Shown: positions 26,039-34,807, numbered from the stretch's first letter. The stretch is DNA of 64,000 bases from Bernardetia sp042180575 (GCF_042180575.1 NZ_CP170094.1:3162001-3226000); one strand, 5' to 3'. The notes: a model not told the origin generated them from the letters alone. Numbers and translations: made by a program.

Positions 26039-28210
26039 TCAAATTCTGACAATAATCTTGAATGACCCATTCCTTCCTACTTGTCTGTGCATTGTTCCAT
26101 AATAACGACCTGTTGCACCTCTCATGCCTGCATCAAAGTAAGAAGTATTAAAAAGGTTATTCACTGAAAGAACAAAACTTATTTTATCGTTAATAAATTT
26201 CTTTGTAGAAAATGCTGTATTAAAAATAAAATAACTAGGGACAGAACGCAACGGATTTGAATCAGCAGTACTACGTACTCCTACTCCATTTCCTACAAAG
26301 TACCAACTTAGCATATCATCAAAATTAGCTTGAAAACCCATATTTCCTTTTATTTTGGCAATATTAGGAACAGTTGGTGTTTCATCTCCATTTTTTTGTT
26401 TGGGATTTTGTAAAGTTAGGTTTCCAAATACAGAAATACTTGGGTGAATACTGTATTGTGTCTTTAACTCTAAACCTATTACTTGTGCTGTTCCTTGATT
26501 TCGGTTTTGAAAATTTGAGTTTCCATCACCATCAATATCCCCTATTTCTACATTTGAAACAATAATATCAGAATATGAATTATAAAATGCGTTGGTTTCT
26601 ATCGAAAAGTTTTTAGTAGGACTAAGTATGACATTTGCTTCAAATGAACGTACTTTTTCAGGTATAAGGTCTGGATTTTCAATTCTTAGAGACGTTTTAG
26701 TAAAAAGTTCAAAGTTATTTGGTGGACGATATGCACTTCCAGCCATTAATTTAATTGTCAGTAATTCATTTGGATTCATAACAAGTGCCAATCGTGGATT
26801 AATAGTTCTTCCATAAAGACTATTTTGGTCATAACGAACTCCAACTATAAGGTCAGTAACATTGAATATCGGCAAATGAATAATATATTGCCCATAAGCT
26901 GCAAAATTTTTATAAATAGTATTTTCTCTTGAGCTTTTATCCTTCAAAATAGTGGTATAAAAACTATTATAAGAGTTATAAAAACGATTTACTTTTTCAC
27001 GTCCCCGATAGCCTTTTTCAACATCACTATATTCATAAACAACACCAAATGTTAATTTTTGAGTTTCATTTAAACTATAATCTAACTGAACTTCAGTTCC
27101 TGCCAAAAAAGAATCATGTCCATAAGGTACTCGCTCATAAGCTGAATCAGCTAATGAAAAATAATAATCATAGCTATTTTCAGCAATTCCTGTTTGACGG
27201 TAATAGCTTTTTGCTAAAATAAAAGCGTCTTCTGAAATATCTTTTTGATAACTTAATGAAAGTGTATTGGTCACTGAACGCCAAAGCCCTCCCCTTTCGC
27301 CTGCTACATTAATAGGTGCAGAACCACCACTTGCAGATGTGCCTTCGCTGTTTTGATAACCATACAAGGGAAGCTCATAATACTCTGTTGGTGGATTAGA
27401 AAACTGACCTTGTCCCATTGGTCTATCAAATCTACTAAAACCAAATTTTAATCCTTTCCAATTAATACGACCAATTACAGAATAAGCATTATCCACAAAG
27501 CTAACATTGTATTCTGGGTGACGCTCTTTAAAAATAGGACCTTCAGAGTTAACTAAAGAAGCTGATAACATCACATCAAGCTCATCTTTTTTAAAACCCA
27601 TCACAACTTTATTGAATCGTGTTTGAAATGCTCCATATCCTCCTTGATACTCCAAGCCTTCTATCTCTTTACCTTTTTTTGTGATTAAGTTTATGATACC
27701 ATTAAAGGCACTAGCACCATATAATGCCGAACCACTCCCCCAAATAATTTCTATACGTTCGATAGCATGAAGACTATACTGAGCTCCTCCCAAAACATTT
27801 CCTCCTAATATATTATTTTCAACAATTCCATCTATCATAAGTAAAGTACGTTTGTTTTCATCGCCAAAAAGACCACGTTGTGCCCAAATATGAGGAAAAT
27901 AACCATGGACACGAGTGAGATCAAAACCAGGTAAATCTTTAAAAATATCATCTAAAGATTCATAACCTCGTTCTCGTATTTGTTCGGCTGTAATAACCAT
28001 AATAGTTGCTGGAGCTTTACGAATACTTTGGCTACGCTTGGTAGCTGTAACTACCTGTATTTCGGTTTCCTTCTTGCTTTCTAGTTCGTCAAGAGCAAAT
28101 TTATAACGTCCTTCGTCATCTATTTGAGCAAAAAGTAAATGACTTTGAAATAGACCAATAAAAAAAAGTAGGAGGGTACAAAAGGGTAGAAAAGTAAATT
28201 TTTCTTTCAT
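26039..28210 (-). CDS. TonB-dependent outer-membrane receptor
   Basis: This is a predicted ligand-gated outer-membrane importer. From the chosen ATG (28210) the protein begins MKEKFTFLPF and has a signal peptide ending near LLFAQ. A plug domain follows, with VVTATKRSQSIRKAPATIMVITAEQIRERGYESLDDIF in its usual place (TonB-box-like VVTATKR, then RGYESLDD, MIDGI, IERIEIIWGSGSALYGASAFNGIINLIT). The remaining part is a beta barrel ending in an aromatic-rich strand. An alternative TTG start 29 codons upstream would put a non-signal segment first and is rejected. There is no CarboxypepD-like domain and no neighbouring SusD, so it is not a glycan-type SusC. The ligand is unknown; a siderophore, haem or cobalamin is possible. 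Confidence 0.9.
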   Translation of the reverse strand: MKEKFTFLPFCTLLLFFIGLFQSHLLFAQIDDEGRYKFALDELESKKETEIQVVTATKRSQSIRKAPATIMVITAEQIRERGYESLDDIFKDLPGFDLTRVHGYFPHIWAQRGLFGDENKRTLLMIDGIVENNILGGNVLGGAQYSLHAIERIEIIWGSGSALYGASAFNGIINLITKKGKEIEGLEYQGGYGAFQTRFNKVVMGFKKDELDVMLSASLVNSEGPIFKERHPEYNVSFVDNAYSVIGRINWKGLKFGFSRFDRPMGQGQFSNPPTEYYELPLYGYQNSEGTSASGGSAPINVAGERGGLWRSVTNTLSLSYQKDISEDAFILAKSYYRQTGIAENSYDYYFSLADSAYERVPYGHDSFLAGTEVQLDYSLNETQKLTFGVVYEYSDVEKGYRGREKVNRFYNSYNSFYTTILKDKSSRENTIYKNFAAYGQYIIHLPIFNVTDLIVGVRYDQNSLYGRTINPRLALVMNPNELLTIKLMAGSAYRPPNNFELFTKTSLRIENPDLIPEKVRSFEANVILSPTKNFSIETNAFYNSYSDIIVSNVEIGDIDGDGNSNFQNRNQGTAQVIGLELKTQYSIHPSISVFGNLTLQNPKQKNGDETPTVPNIAKIKGNMGFQANFDDMLSWYFVGNGVGVRSTADSNPLRSVPSYFIFNTAFSTKKFINDKISFVLSVNNLFNTSYFDAGMRGATGRYYGTMHRQVGRNGSFKIIVRI

Positions 28211-28454
28211 TTTTTTGGGAAGATTGGTAGTAAATATTTTTTTGTAAGTGCTTAAACAAGAGTAAAATAAGCAATTTCTCTTCAATAAGAAAGTCAAAGT
28301 TCAAATTAGATATAAAATTAATCTATCACTAAATAAAAAAGAATCCTAGTATCAAAAAAATATTATTTTTTTCCATCAGAGTAACATTTTAATAAACCTT
28401 TTTACAAATTTAGTAGCGATTTTATTTTTTGAAAAGGAAGACTAAAAAAATAAA

Positions 28455-28468
28455 TGAAAAAATATTCA
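28455..28468. promoter_or_regulatory. Degenerate second copy of the TetR-site motif
   Basis: TGAAAAAATATTCA shares the outer TGAA and TTCA of the 14-base motif found at 28484-28497 and 29192-29205. It lies just upstream of the -33 box. This could be chance in AT-rich DNA. Confidence 0.25.
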
Positions 28469-28475
28469 TCTAAAA

Positions 28476-28507
28476 TTTGTAAGTGAATATTTATTCACTT
28501 ACCTTTG
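28476..28507 (+). promoter_or_regulatory. Promoter of tetR overlapped by a palindromic operator
   Basis: TTTG (28476-28479) and TACCTTTG (28500-28507) match the Bacteroidota -33 and -7 elements with a 20-base spacer. A palindrome with 11-bp arms (GTAAGTGAATA / TATTCACTTAC, 2-base centre, 28479-28502) fills exactly the spacer. This is the expected placement for an autorepressor site. The same core recurs before the SDR gene. Confidence 0.75.
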
Positions 28508-28540
28508 TGTCATCAAACAAATTAAGAAGTAATTACCATT

Positions 28541-29116
28541 ATGGCAAGAGCAAAAGATGAAAATAAAGTACTCGCAATTTATGAAGCAACTCTAAAGTTA
28601 GTTTTAGAAAATGGCTTTACTGGATTGAAAATGAGTAAAGTAGCTAAAGAAGCAAAACTAGCAACAGGAACTTTATATATTTATTTTAAAGACAAAGAAG
28701 AACTAATCAGTGCGCTGTATCTTCATATAAAAAAAGAACAAACGAAGCAATATTTTTTGGATTACAAAGAAAATGACAGTTTTATGGCAAACTTTCGCAA
28801 ACTTTGGTTTAGAGTAATGGAAGTAAATACCAAAAATCCTGAATATGCCATTTTCACAGACCAATATTACCGTTCGCCTTTCATAAAAGAAGAATATAGA
28901 GCGCATGCAGAAGAACTTCTTTCGCCTGTTTATCATCTTTTGGAAAGAGGAAAAGCAGAAGAACTTATCAAAGACTTGCCTTTAGAACTACTTGTTTGTC
29001 AGCTTATTGGAGTAATTACAGCACTCGTAAACTTACAGCAAGAAACAAATAGTCAGCTTCCACCAAAGCATGTAGAAGTGATGTTTAAAATGTCGTGGGA
29101 CGCTATCAAAAATTAA
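28541..29116 (+). CDS. TetR/AcrR family transcriptional regulator
   Basis: This 191-residue DNA-binding repressor-type protein has an N-terminal helix-turn-helix (about residues 10-55) of the form YEATLKLVLENGFTGLKMSKVAKEAKLATGTLYIYFKDKEELI, with the typical GTLYIYFKDKEEL recognition-helix end. The C-terminal helical part is the ligand-binding and dimer domain, whose ligand is not predictable. The promoter is overlapped by a perfect inverted repeat, which suggests autorepression. The same core motif lies in front of the next gene, an SDR, so that gene is the likely first target. Confidence 0.9.
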   Translation: MARAKDENKVLAIYEATLKLVLENGFTGLKMSKVAKEAKLATGTLYIYFKDKEELISALYLHIKKEQTKQYFLDYKENDSFMANFRKLWFRVMEVNTKNPEYAIFTDQYYRSPFIKEEYRAHAEELLSPVYHLLERGKAEELIKDLPLELLVCQLIGVITALVNLQQETNSQLPPKHVEVMFKMSWDAIKN

Positions 29117-29135
29117 TTTTACAATTACTTATTTT

Positions 29136-29164
29136 GCCATTGTCGGTGTCCCCACCGACGATAA
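29136..29164. repeat. Dispersed hairpin repeat family A, copy 1
   Basis: GCCATT is followed by GTCGGTG (29142-29148), 4 bases, and CACCGAC (29153-29159). Near-identical units occur at 36023-36050 and 40880-40908, and a shortened one at 34724-34746. It lies between tetR and the SDR gene. Confidence 0.7.
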
Positions 29165-29186
29165 CTTAACCTTTATTTTTTATTCA

Positions 29187-29210
29187 AAAAGTGAATATTT
29201 ATTCATTTTA
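29187..29210. promoter_or_regulatory. Second TetR-type operator, before the SDR gene
   Basis: The core TGAATATTTATTCA (29192-29205) is identical to the core of the tetR operator. The flanking bases are symmetric apart from one mismatch. It lies 28 bases before the SDR start, where a bound repressor would block transcription. No clear TAnnTTTG box was seen here. Confidence 0.65.
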
Positions 29211-29232
29211 AAACCTCAAACCTCTCAAAATT

Positions 29233-30048
29233 ATGAAAAAGACCATTTTAATTACAGGTGCATCAACAGGAATCGGAAGAGAAGCAGCTTTTTATTTTGC
29301 AGAAAAAGGCTGGAATGTAGCAGCAACAATGCGTACTCCTTCCAAAGAAACAGAATTACAAAAAAATCCTTCTATAAAACTCTATGAATTGGATGTAACT
29401 AAAAATGAAACTATCCAAACGGCTTTAGCTGCTGCAAAAAAAGATTTTGGTAAAATAGATGTTGTTGTAAATAATGCAGGTTTTGGAGCAGACGGAGTTT
29501 TTGAATCGATGAGTGATGAGTTTATTGAAAGTCAGTTTAATACTAATGTTTTTGGTCTAATGCGTGTTACTCGTGAGGCTGTCAAACTTATGCGTGAGCA
29601 AAATGGAGGCAAAATTATTCAGATTGCTAGTGTGGGTGGACGTGTTGCTTTTCCGTTATATAGCATTTATCACGCTACAAAATGGGCTGTTGAAGGTTTT
29701 ACAGAATCACTTCAATATGAAATTGCTCAATTTAATATTCAACTCAAAATCATCGAACCAGGTGCAATCAAGACAGATTTTTATGGTCGTAGTCGTGCTT
29801 TCAGTACGCCAGATTATACAGATGCTTACGATAATTTTGTAGAAAAATGTGAAAAAGTAGCTATGGAAACAGGAGCAAAAGGAGCAAAATCAATAGAAGT
29901 AGCCAAAACGATTTTTAAGGCTGCCAATAGCAATTCAAGCAAAATGCGTTATCCAATCGCTTATCCTGCCAACGTACTTTTACCTGCAAAAAGATTATTA
30001 CCCGAAACAGCTTTTTATTCGTTGGTAAAGTCTTCTTATAAAATTTAG
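29233..30048 (+). CDS. SDR family oxidoreductase, predicted TetR target
   Basis: This 271-residue classical short-chain dehydrogenase has the NAD(P)-binding motif TGASTGIG (residues 7-14), VNNAGFG, active Ser in QIASVGG, and the catalytic YHATK. A basic/aromatic MRTP segment after the second strand suggests a preference for NADP. Its sequence is of the type often labelled SDR family oxidoreductase or retinol-dehydrogenase-like, and the substrate is unknown. It begins a run of collinear genes that reaches the cytochrome gene. Its upstream region carries the palindrome also found in the tetR promoter. Confidence 0.9.
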   Translation: MKKTILITGASTGIGREAAFYFAEKGWNVAATMRTPSKETELQKNPSIKLYELDVTKNETIQTALAAAKKDFGKIDVVVNNAGFGADGVFESMSDEFIESQFNTNVFGLMRVTREAVKLMREQNGGKIIQIASVGGRVAFPLYSIYHATKWAVEGFTESLQYEIAQFNIQLKIIEPGAIKTDFYGRSRAFSTPDYTDAYDNFVEKCEKVAMETGAKGAKSIEVAKTIFKAANSNSSKMRYPIAYPANVLLPAKRLLPETAFYSLVKSSYKI

Positions 30049-30134
30049 TCTATCAATTACGAATATATCTTATTAGTTATAATATGTCTGTAATTCAATT
30101 AGTTTCTATTATTCAATTTAAAATACATATCAAA

Positions 30135-30587
30135 ATGAATTTCATATCAAAAATATCGCTTTTTATTATTCTTTCTCTAATTACATTTGGCTTCACTTCT
30201 AGTAATCCAAACCAAACTATTTTGGGAAAATGGAAAACTATTGATGACGAAACCAACAAAGTAAGTTCAGTTATCGAAATCTATGAAGTAAATGGAAAAG
30301 TCCACGGCAAAATAGTAGAAGTATTACAAGAAGGCAGAGATGAAAATACACTTTGTACTGAATGTAATGGCAAACGCAAAAATCAGAAAATTATGGGAAT
30401 GGAAATCTTGTGGGACTTAGAAAAAGAATCAGATACAGAATGGGAAGATGGAGAAATATTAGACCCAAACAATGGCAAAACCTATAGCTGTCAAGTAGAA
30501 TTAGAATCAAATGACAAACTCAAAGTACGTGGCTATATTGGTTTTTCTTTAATGGGACGAACACAATATTGGTATCGTGTGAAATAA
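30135..30587 (+). CDS. DUF2147 domain exported protein
   Basis: This small exported protein (150 residues from the chosen start) has a signal peptide MNFISKISLFIILSLITFG. The DUF2147 domain shows ILGKWKTIDDETNKVSSVIEIYE, GKVHGKI, the Cys pair CTEC, and DPNNGKTYSC. It ends RGYIGFSLMGRTQYWYRV. This family is an eight-stranded barrel-like fold of unknown function found in many Gram-negatives. I chose ATG 30135 because the upstream alternative at 30084 would put 17 residues before the signal peptide. It lies 86 bases after the SDR stop. Confidence 0.8.
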   Translation: MNFISKISLFIILSLITFGFTSSNPNQTILGKWKTIDDETNKVSSVIEIYEVNGKVHGKIVEVLQEGRDENTLCTECNGKRKNQKIMGMEILWDLEKESDTEWEDGEILDPNNGKTYSCQVELESNDKLKVRGYIGFSLMGRTQYWYRVK

Positions 30588-30659
30588 TACACCTATTTTA
30601 TTTTTTCAAAACTATTTTTTCGTTTGACTTTATCCTTTAAAAAAGAACTTATTTTTTTA

Positions 30660-31082
30660 ATGAAACAATATCACACCAAAATCACAATTAATTCTACTTT
30701 AGAAAACGTTTGGGCTGCTTTAGTAGATACCGAAAGTTATCCAAATTGGAATCCTTTAGTGGGAAAACTAGAAGGAAAATTGGAAGAAGGAGAAACCATA
30801 CAAACACATATTCTTCCTTTAAGAAACACCTATTCTCCAAAAATAATTGCTTTTGTTCCTTATAATCAACTGACTTGGAAAGGAGTGCAGGGAGCTAGTT
30901 TTTTAATGGCAGGAAAGCATTATTACAAATTGCGAAAAGTAGATAACCAAACAACAGAGCTTTTACATGGCGAGTATTTCACAGGATTATTTTCTTTTTT
31001 TATTCCTAAAAAGCTCCTTCAAAAAATGGAAAATGCTTTCTTAGAACATAATCAAGCATTAAAAATACTTTTAGAAAAATAA
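30660..31082 (+). CDS. SRPBCC family protein
   Basis: This 140-residue protein has the START/Bet v1-like fold pattern: KQYHTKITINSTLENVWAALVDTESYPNWNPLV at the N-terminus and a long C-terminal helix (MENAFLEHNQALKILLEK). Such proteins bind a hydrophobic ligand in a deep pocket. I chose ATG 30660 rather than the TTG at 30624, since the domain begins directly after it. It is 11 bases before the next gene, so the two are surely co-transcribed. Partners nearby (SDR, reductase-like protein) suggest a lipid or polyketide-like substrate, but that is inference. Confidence 0.8.
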   Translation: MKQYHTKITINSTLENVWAALVDTESYPNWNPLVGKLEGKLEEGETIQTHILPLRNTYSPKIIAFVPYNQLTWKGVQGASFLMAGKHYYKLRKVDNQTTELLHGEYFTGLFSFFIPKKLLQKMENAFLEHNQALKILLEK

Positions 31083-31093
31083 AATTGTACACT

Positions 31094-32131
31094 ATGAAAA
31101 CTACTAAAGTTCTTATTTATGGAGCATCTGGTTATGTGGGAAAATTACTTGCTAAAGAAGCCCTAAAAGTTGGATTAAAACCAATTTTGGCAGGAAGAGG
31201 AACAAATGTTTCAGAAATTGCTCAAAAAACAGGTTTAGAAAGTCGTGTTTTTTCGTTGGATGCGCCTTCTGCTCTCATTGAAAATCTGAAAGATATAGAT
31301 ATTCTTATCAATTTGGCAGGTCCTTTTTCAGCTACGGCTCGTCCTTTGATTGAGGCTTGTTTAGAAACCAAAACGCATTATTTGGATATTGCAGGAGAAG
31401 TTCCTGAATTTCAACTTGTACATAGTTACACAAAACAAGCACAAGAAGCAGGTATTTTATTGCTTTCGGGAACAGGTTTTGGCGTTGTTCCGACAGATTT
31501 AGCTGCTAATATTGCAAAAGAAAATTTACCAAATGCTACTCATCTCAAAATCGCCTATTCTACCATTGGAGGAGTTTCAAGAGGAACACTCAAAACCGTT
31601 TTGAAAGACATCAATAAAGAAGGTGTAATCCGAATAAATAATAAATTAGAAAAGGCAAAACCTGCTTTCAAAGAAATGACTTTCAATTCTCAAAACAAAA
31701 ATTATAAAGCTTTTTATAACCCTTGGAGAGCCGATTTATTTACGGCAGGACTTTCTACTCACATTCCAAATATTGAAACGTACTCTACTTTTCCTTCGCC
31801 GATTGTGAGTATGATGAAAGGAAAATTACTTTGGCTACGTAATTTTATTTTGAATAATTTGATAAATTTCCTTCCTGAAGGTTCATCAGAAAAAGAACTC
31901 AAAAATGGAAAAACTATCGTTTATGTAGAAGCAAAAAATGAAGAAGGCAAAACTTCAAAAGTGGAAATTATAGGTTCAGAAGCCTATTTATTTACGGTTC
32001 AAGCCTTGCTCTTTATTGTCAAGACGATGCAAGAGAAAAAAGATTTTCCTGTTGGTTTTCAAACTCCTGTAACAGCATTTGGAACAAAAATACTTCAAAA
32101 AATTCCTTCTCTTCAAATCAAAAAATTGTAG
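31094..32131 (+). CDS. Saccharopine-dehydrogenase-like NAD(P)-binding protein
   Basis: This 345-residue Rossmann-fold protein has VLIYGASGYVGKLLAKEAL at the N-terminus, then LAGRG, DILINLAGPFSATARPLIEACLETKTHYLDIAGEVPEF. This is the pattern of the saccharopine-dehydrogenase-like/trans-acting enoyl reductase group rather than lysine-pathway enzymes. The true substrate is not known. I chose ATG 31094 over the TTG three codons upstream. It follows the SRPBCC gene by 11 bases and precedes a membrane protein gene by 26, so it sits in the middle of a tight operon. Confidence 0.82.
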   Translation: MKTTKVLIYGASGYVGKLLAKEALKVGLKPILAGRGTNVSEIAQKTGLESRVFSLDAPSALIENLKDIDILINLAGPFSATARPLIEACLETKTHYLDIAGEVPEFQLVHSYTKQAQEAGILLLSGTGFGVVPTDLAANIAKENLPNATHLKIAYSTIGGVSRGTLKTVLKDINKEGVIRINNKLEKAKPAFKEMTFNSQNKNYKAFYNPWRADLFTAGLSTHIPNIETYSTFPSPIVSMMKGKLLWLRNFILNNLINFLPEGSSEKELKNGKTIVYVEAKNEEGKTSKVEIIGSEAYLFTVQALLFIVKTMQEKKDFPVGFQTPVTAFGTKILQKIPSLQIKKL

Positions 32132-32157
32132 TTTCATTATTCTAAAATTCAAAAAAA

Positions 32158-32667
32158 ATGACACCATTTGTTCAAGATTATTTTACAGCTGAACGCTTTG
32201 AAAGTTTGTTTTTTATAGGCGTAGGCGTTATTGCTATGGCAATTTCAGTTTATTTTATTTTTGTGATGAAAAAGCCTTTTTTCTATGGAATGGCAATTTC
32301 TCTTATTTTTGTGGCTCTGATTCAGCTTGTTGTTGGTACAACTGTTTTTTTGCGTTCTCCAAAAGATATAATAAAAGTAGAAAATATTCTCAAAAATGAG
32401 CCTTCTAGCATCAAAACAGAAGAAATTCCACGTATGAAAACTGTCATGAAAAACTTTGTAACTTATCGTTATGTAGAAATAGGATTAGCTATTTTAGGGA
32501 TTATTCTTTATTTCGCTTTTTCTACTCAAACTTTTACAATGAGTCTTTTGAAAGGCTTAGGACTAGGTTTGGCAATTCAAGCAATTCTAATGTTAAGTTT
32601 GGATTTTTTTGCAGAGAAAAGAGGACATGAATATTTAGATACACTCATTCAACTAGAAAAAAAGTAA
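32158..32667 (+). CDS. Four-helix integral membrane protein of unknown function
   Basis: I do not recognise a family for this 169-residue protein. Four hydrophobic segments are visible: about 18-36 (LFFIGVGVIAMAISVYFIF), 42-64, 105-122 and 128-150, with a charged loop between the second and third. It is located inside the SDR/SRPBCC/photolyase gene run (26 bases after one gene and 75 before the next), so it is probably co-expressed with them. Confidence 0.75.
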   Translation: MTPFVQDYFTAERFESLFFIGVGVIAMAISVYFIFVMKKPFFYGMAISLIFVALIQLVVGTTVFLRSPKDIIKVENILKNEPSSIKTEEIPRMKTVMKNFVTYRYVEIGLAILGIILYFAFSTQTFTMSLLKGLGLGLAIQAILMLSLDFFAEKRGHEYLDTLIQLEKK

Positions 32668-32742
32668 AATCAAAACAATCAAAATAAATAAGGAGTTAGC
32701 AAAGCATTCAAAAAAATAAAAAACTCAACTTCTATTTGATTT

Positions 32743-34062
32743 ATGTCTGATAAAAAACAACTTGCTATTTTTTGGTTTCGCAGAGATTTACGACTTGATG
32801 ATAATGCAGGTTTGTATTACGCCTTGCGTTCAGATTTTGAAGTCTTGCCTCTTTTTATTTATGATACCGAGATTTTGGAACAATTAGAAGACAATGATGA
32901 TGCTCGTCTGACAATGATTTATAGATATTTGAATAAAATAAAAGACGAATTAGAAGACAAGGAAATAGGTAGTTCACTTTGTGTCAAAATTGGAAAACCA
33001 ATAGAAATTTATGAAAAATTAGTAGAAAAATATGAGATAAAAGAAGTTTATACCAACCATGATTACGAACCTTACGCCAAAATAAGAGATGAAAATATAA
33101 AGGAGTTTTTACAAGAAAAGAGTATCAAGTTCAAGACGTTTAAAGACCAAGTTATCTTCGAAAAAGATGAGGTTTTGAAAGATGATGGAACACCTTATGT
33201 TGTCTATACGCCGTATAGCAAAAAATGGAAAGATGCCTTGAAGCCTTATTATTTAAAAAGCTATCCAACAGAAAAGTATTTCAATAATTTTTTCAAAACT
33301 AAATCGTTCCATTTTCCAACATTAGAAGAGGTAGGCTTCGAAGAAAACAAAAATCCTCATATTCCGTCAGATGATTTCCCTAAAGATATAATAAAAAATT
33401 ACGAAGAAACAAGAGATTTTCCTGCAAAAGATGGAACAAGCCGATTAAGTCCACATTTACGTTTTGGAACAATTAGTATCAGAAAATTAGCACGAGTAGC
33501 CAAAGAAACCAACGAAAAGTATTTTAATGAACTGATATGGAGAGAGTTTTATATGACTATTTTATACCATTTTCCTAAAGTAGTTGATAACGCTTTTCGT
33601 GCTAAATACGACAAAATTCCGTGGAGAAATAATGAAGAAGAATTTGAAAAATGGTGTGAAGGCAAAACAGGTTATCCTTTGGTAGATGCAGGAATGCGAC
33701 AACTCAATGAAACTGGTTTTATGCACAATCGTGTCAGAATGGTAGTGGCGAGTTTTTTGACCAAACATTTGCTCATTGATTGGCGATGGGGTGAGGCTTA
33801 TTTTGCTAGAAAACTACTAGATTATGAGCTTTCTTCGAATAATGGAGGTTGGCAATGGGCAGCAGGAAGTGGCGTAGATGCAGCACCTTATTTTCGTGTT
33901 TTTAATCCTGAATTACAACTCAAAAAGTTTGATAAAAATCAGAAATATATCCGAACTTGGATAAAAGAATACGATACCAAAAGTTACCCAAAACCTATTG
34001 TAGAACACAAAATGGCACGAGAACGAGTGTTGGAAACCTATAAAAAGGCGTTGAATAGTTGA
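32743..34062 (+). CDS. phrB: Deoxyribodipyrimidine photo-lyase (cryptochrome/photolyase family)
   Basis: This 439-residue flavoprotein of the class I photolyase type uses blue light to split pyrimidine dimers. The N-terminal antenna-binding domain starts IFWFRRDLRLDDNAGLYYAL. The C-terminal FAD-binding helical domain has KDGTSRLSPHLRFGTIS, WREFYMTILYHFP, PWRNNEEEFEKWCEGKTGYPLVDAGMRQL, HNRVRMVVASFLTKHLLIDWRWGE and LSSNNGGWQWAAGSGVDAAPYFRVFNP. The last is the flavin/Trp-triad segment of CPD photolyases, with Asn opposite FAD. A cryptochrome role cannot be excluded from sequence. It is encoded collinearly after the SDR/SRPBCC genes, a grouping seen with photolyases elsewhere. Confidence 0.93.
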   Translation: MSDKKQLAIFWFRRDLRLDDNAGLYYALRSDFEVLPLFIYDTEILEQLEDNDDARLTMIYRYLNKIKDELEDKEIGSSLCVKIGKPIEIYEKLVEKYEIKEVYTNHDYEPYAKIRDENIKEFLQEKSIKFKTFKDQVIFEKDEVLKDDGTPYVVYTPYSKKWKDALKPYYLKSYPTEKYFNNFFKTKSFHFPTLEEVGFEENKNPHIPSDDFPKDIIKNYEETRDFPAKDGTSRLSPHLRFGTISIRKLARVAKETNEKYFNELIWREFYMTILYHFPKVVDNAFRAKYDKIPWRNNEEEFEKWCEGKTGYPLVDAGMRQLNETGFMHNRVRMVVASFLTKHLLIDWRWGEAYFARKLLDYELSSNNGGWQWAAGSGVDAAPYFRVFNPELQLKKFDKNQKYIRTWIKEYDTKSYPKPIVEHKMARERVLETYKKALNS

Positions 34063-34136
34063 TGGAAATCATAACGTTGTTTATTCTTTTAACGTATTCA
34101 TAAAGAGATTATTTATACTAACTATTTACACTAATT

Positions 34137-34631
34137 ATGGATATTTTGAATAAAAATACGACACTTTATATTCTCATTCTGACATCAGGAATTGTAATTA
34201 TTTCTTCTTTGATGAAAATGATGTTGAATGGAAAAATGTGGATTGAAGACAAACCTATGGGGTATTGTGTTGTTATCGAACCTTATTCTCTTAAAGTTAA
34301 TAAAGACTCTCTAAACTCTCAACAAGAAGAAACAGTAGTACTAGGAAAAGAACTTTTTGAAGGAAACTGCGCTCAATGTCATTCTGTAAATAAAAAAGTT
34401 GTAGGACCTGCACTTGCTGGTGTAACAAATCGTTGGAAAAGTGAAGAGCAGCTCATAGAATTTGTCAAGTATCCTGAACAAACTATGCTAAAAAATGAAT
34501 ATGCTAAAAATCTATATGAAGAATATCAGCAAACAATGCCAAATCATGATTTTTTTGATGATGAGCAAATTAAGGCTATTTTGTTTTACGTTAAATATAT
34601 GTCAGGAGAAAAAGTATATGTTGAGTTATAA
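34137..34631 (+). CDS. Membrane-anchored c-type cytochrome
   Basis: This 164-residue protein has an uncleaved-looking N-terminal membrane segment (about 9-28) and one haem-binding CAQCH motif (Cys78, Cys81, His82), followed by VVGPALAGVTNRW, typical of class I cytochromes. A likely axial Met lies in YQQTMPNHDFF. The last helix IKAILFYVKYMS is the usual C-terminal helix. It probably faces the periplasm and shuttles electrons to an oxidase or reductase. It is 74 bases after the photolyase gene. No oxidase gene lies near. Confidence 0.88.
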   Translation: MDILNKNTTLYILILTSGIVIISSLMKMMLNGKMWIEDKPMGYCVVIEPYSLKVNKDSLNSQQEETVVLGKELFEGNCAQCHSVNKKVVGPALAGVTNRWKSEEQLIEFVKYPEQTMLKNEYAKNLYEEYQQTMPNHDFFDDEQIKAILFYVKYMSGEKVYVEL

Positions 34632-34723
34632 TTCTAAAAATAACTTTTGAGACCATTATCATAACTGCCAAAACTTTAAGAGTTTTGTAAATCTTTACAA
34701 AAAATAACAATGAACCCAAGTTT

Positions 34724-34746
34724 GCTATTGTCTTCACCAACGACAA
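34724..34746. repeat. Shortened copy of repeat family A
   Basis: GCTATTGTCTTCACCAACGA resembles family A with about six bases of the left arm lost (the GGTG part), so it cannot form the hairpin. It lies before pheS. Confidence 0.4.
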
Positions 34747-34807
34747 AATAGAATAAGATAGTCAGTCTCAATTTATCTAAATGGGGTTTTATTCTTTTTC
34801 TAAATGC

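Larger units (their letters stand above)
28211..28540. other. Divergent intergenic region between receptor and tetR
   Basis: This 330-base region lies between the divergent TonB receptor and tetR genes. Its right end carries the tetR promoter with the palindromic operator. The left part is AT-rich and should hold the receptor promoter, though I see no clear TAnnTTTG box on the minus strand. It contains no gene. Confidence 0.5.

Noticed and set aside
26039..28210. A SusC-type glycan importer
   Set aside because: There is no N-terminal carboxypeptidase-like domain and no SusD gene next to it.
28479..28502. The tetR palindrome as a terminator
   Set aside because: It has a 2-base centre, no following T run, and sits between -33 and -7 boxes, which suits an operator.
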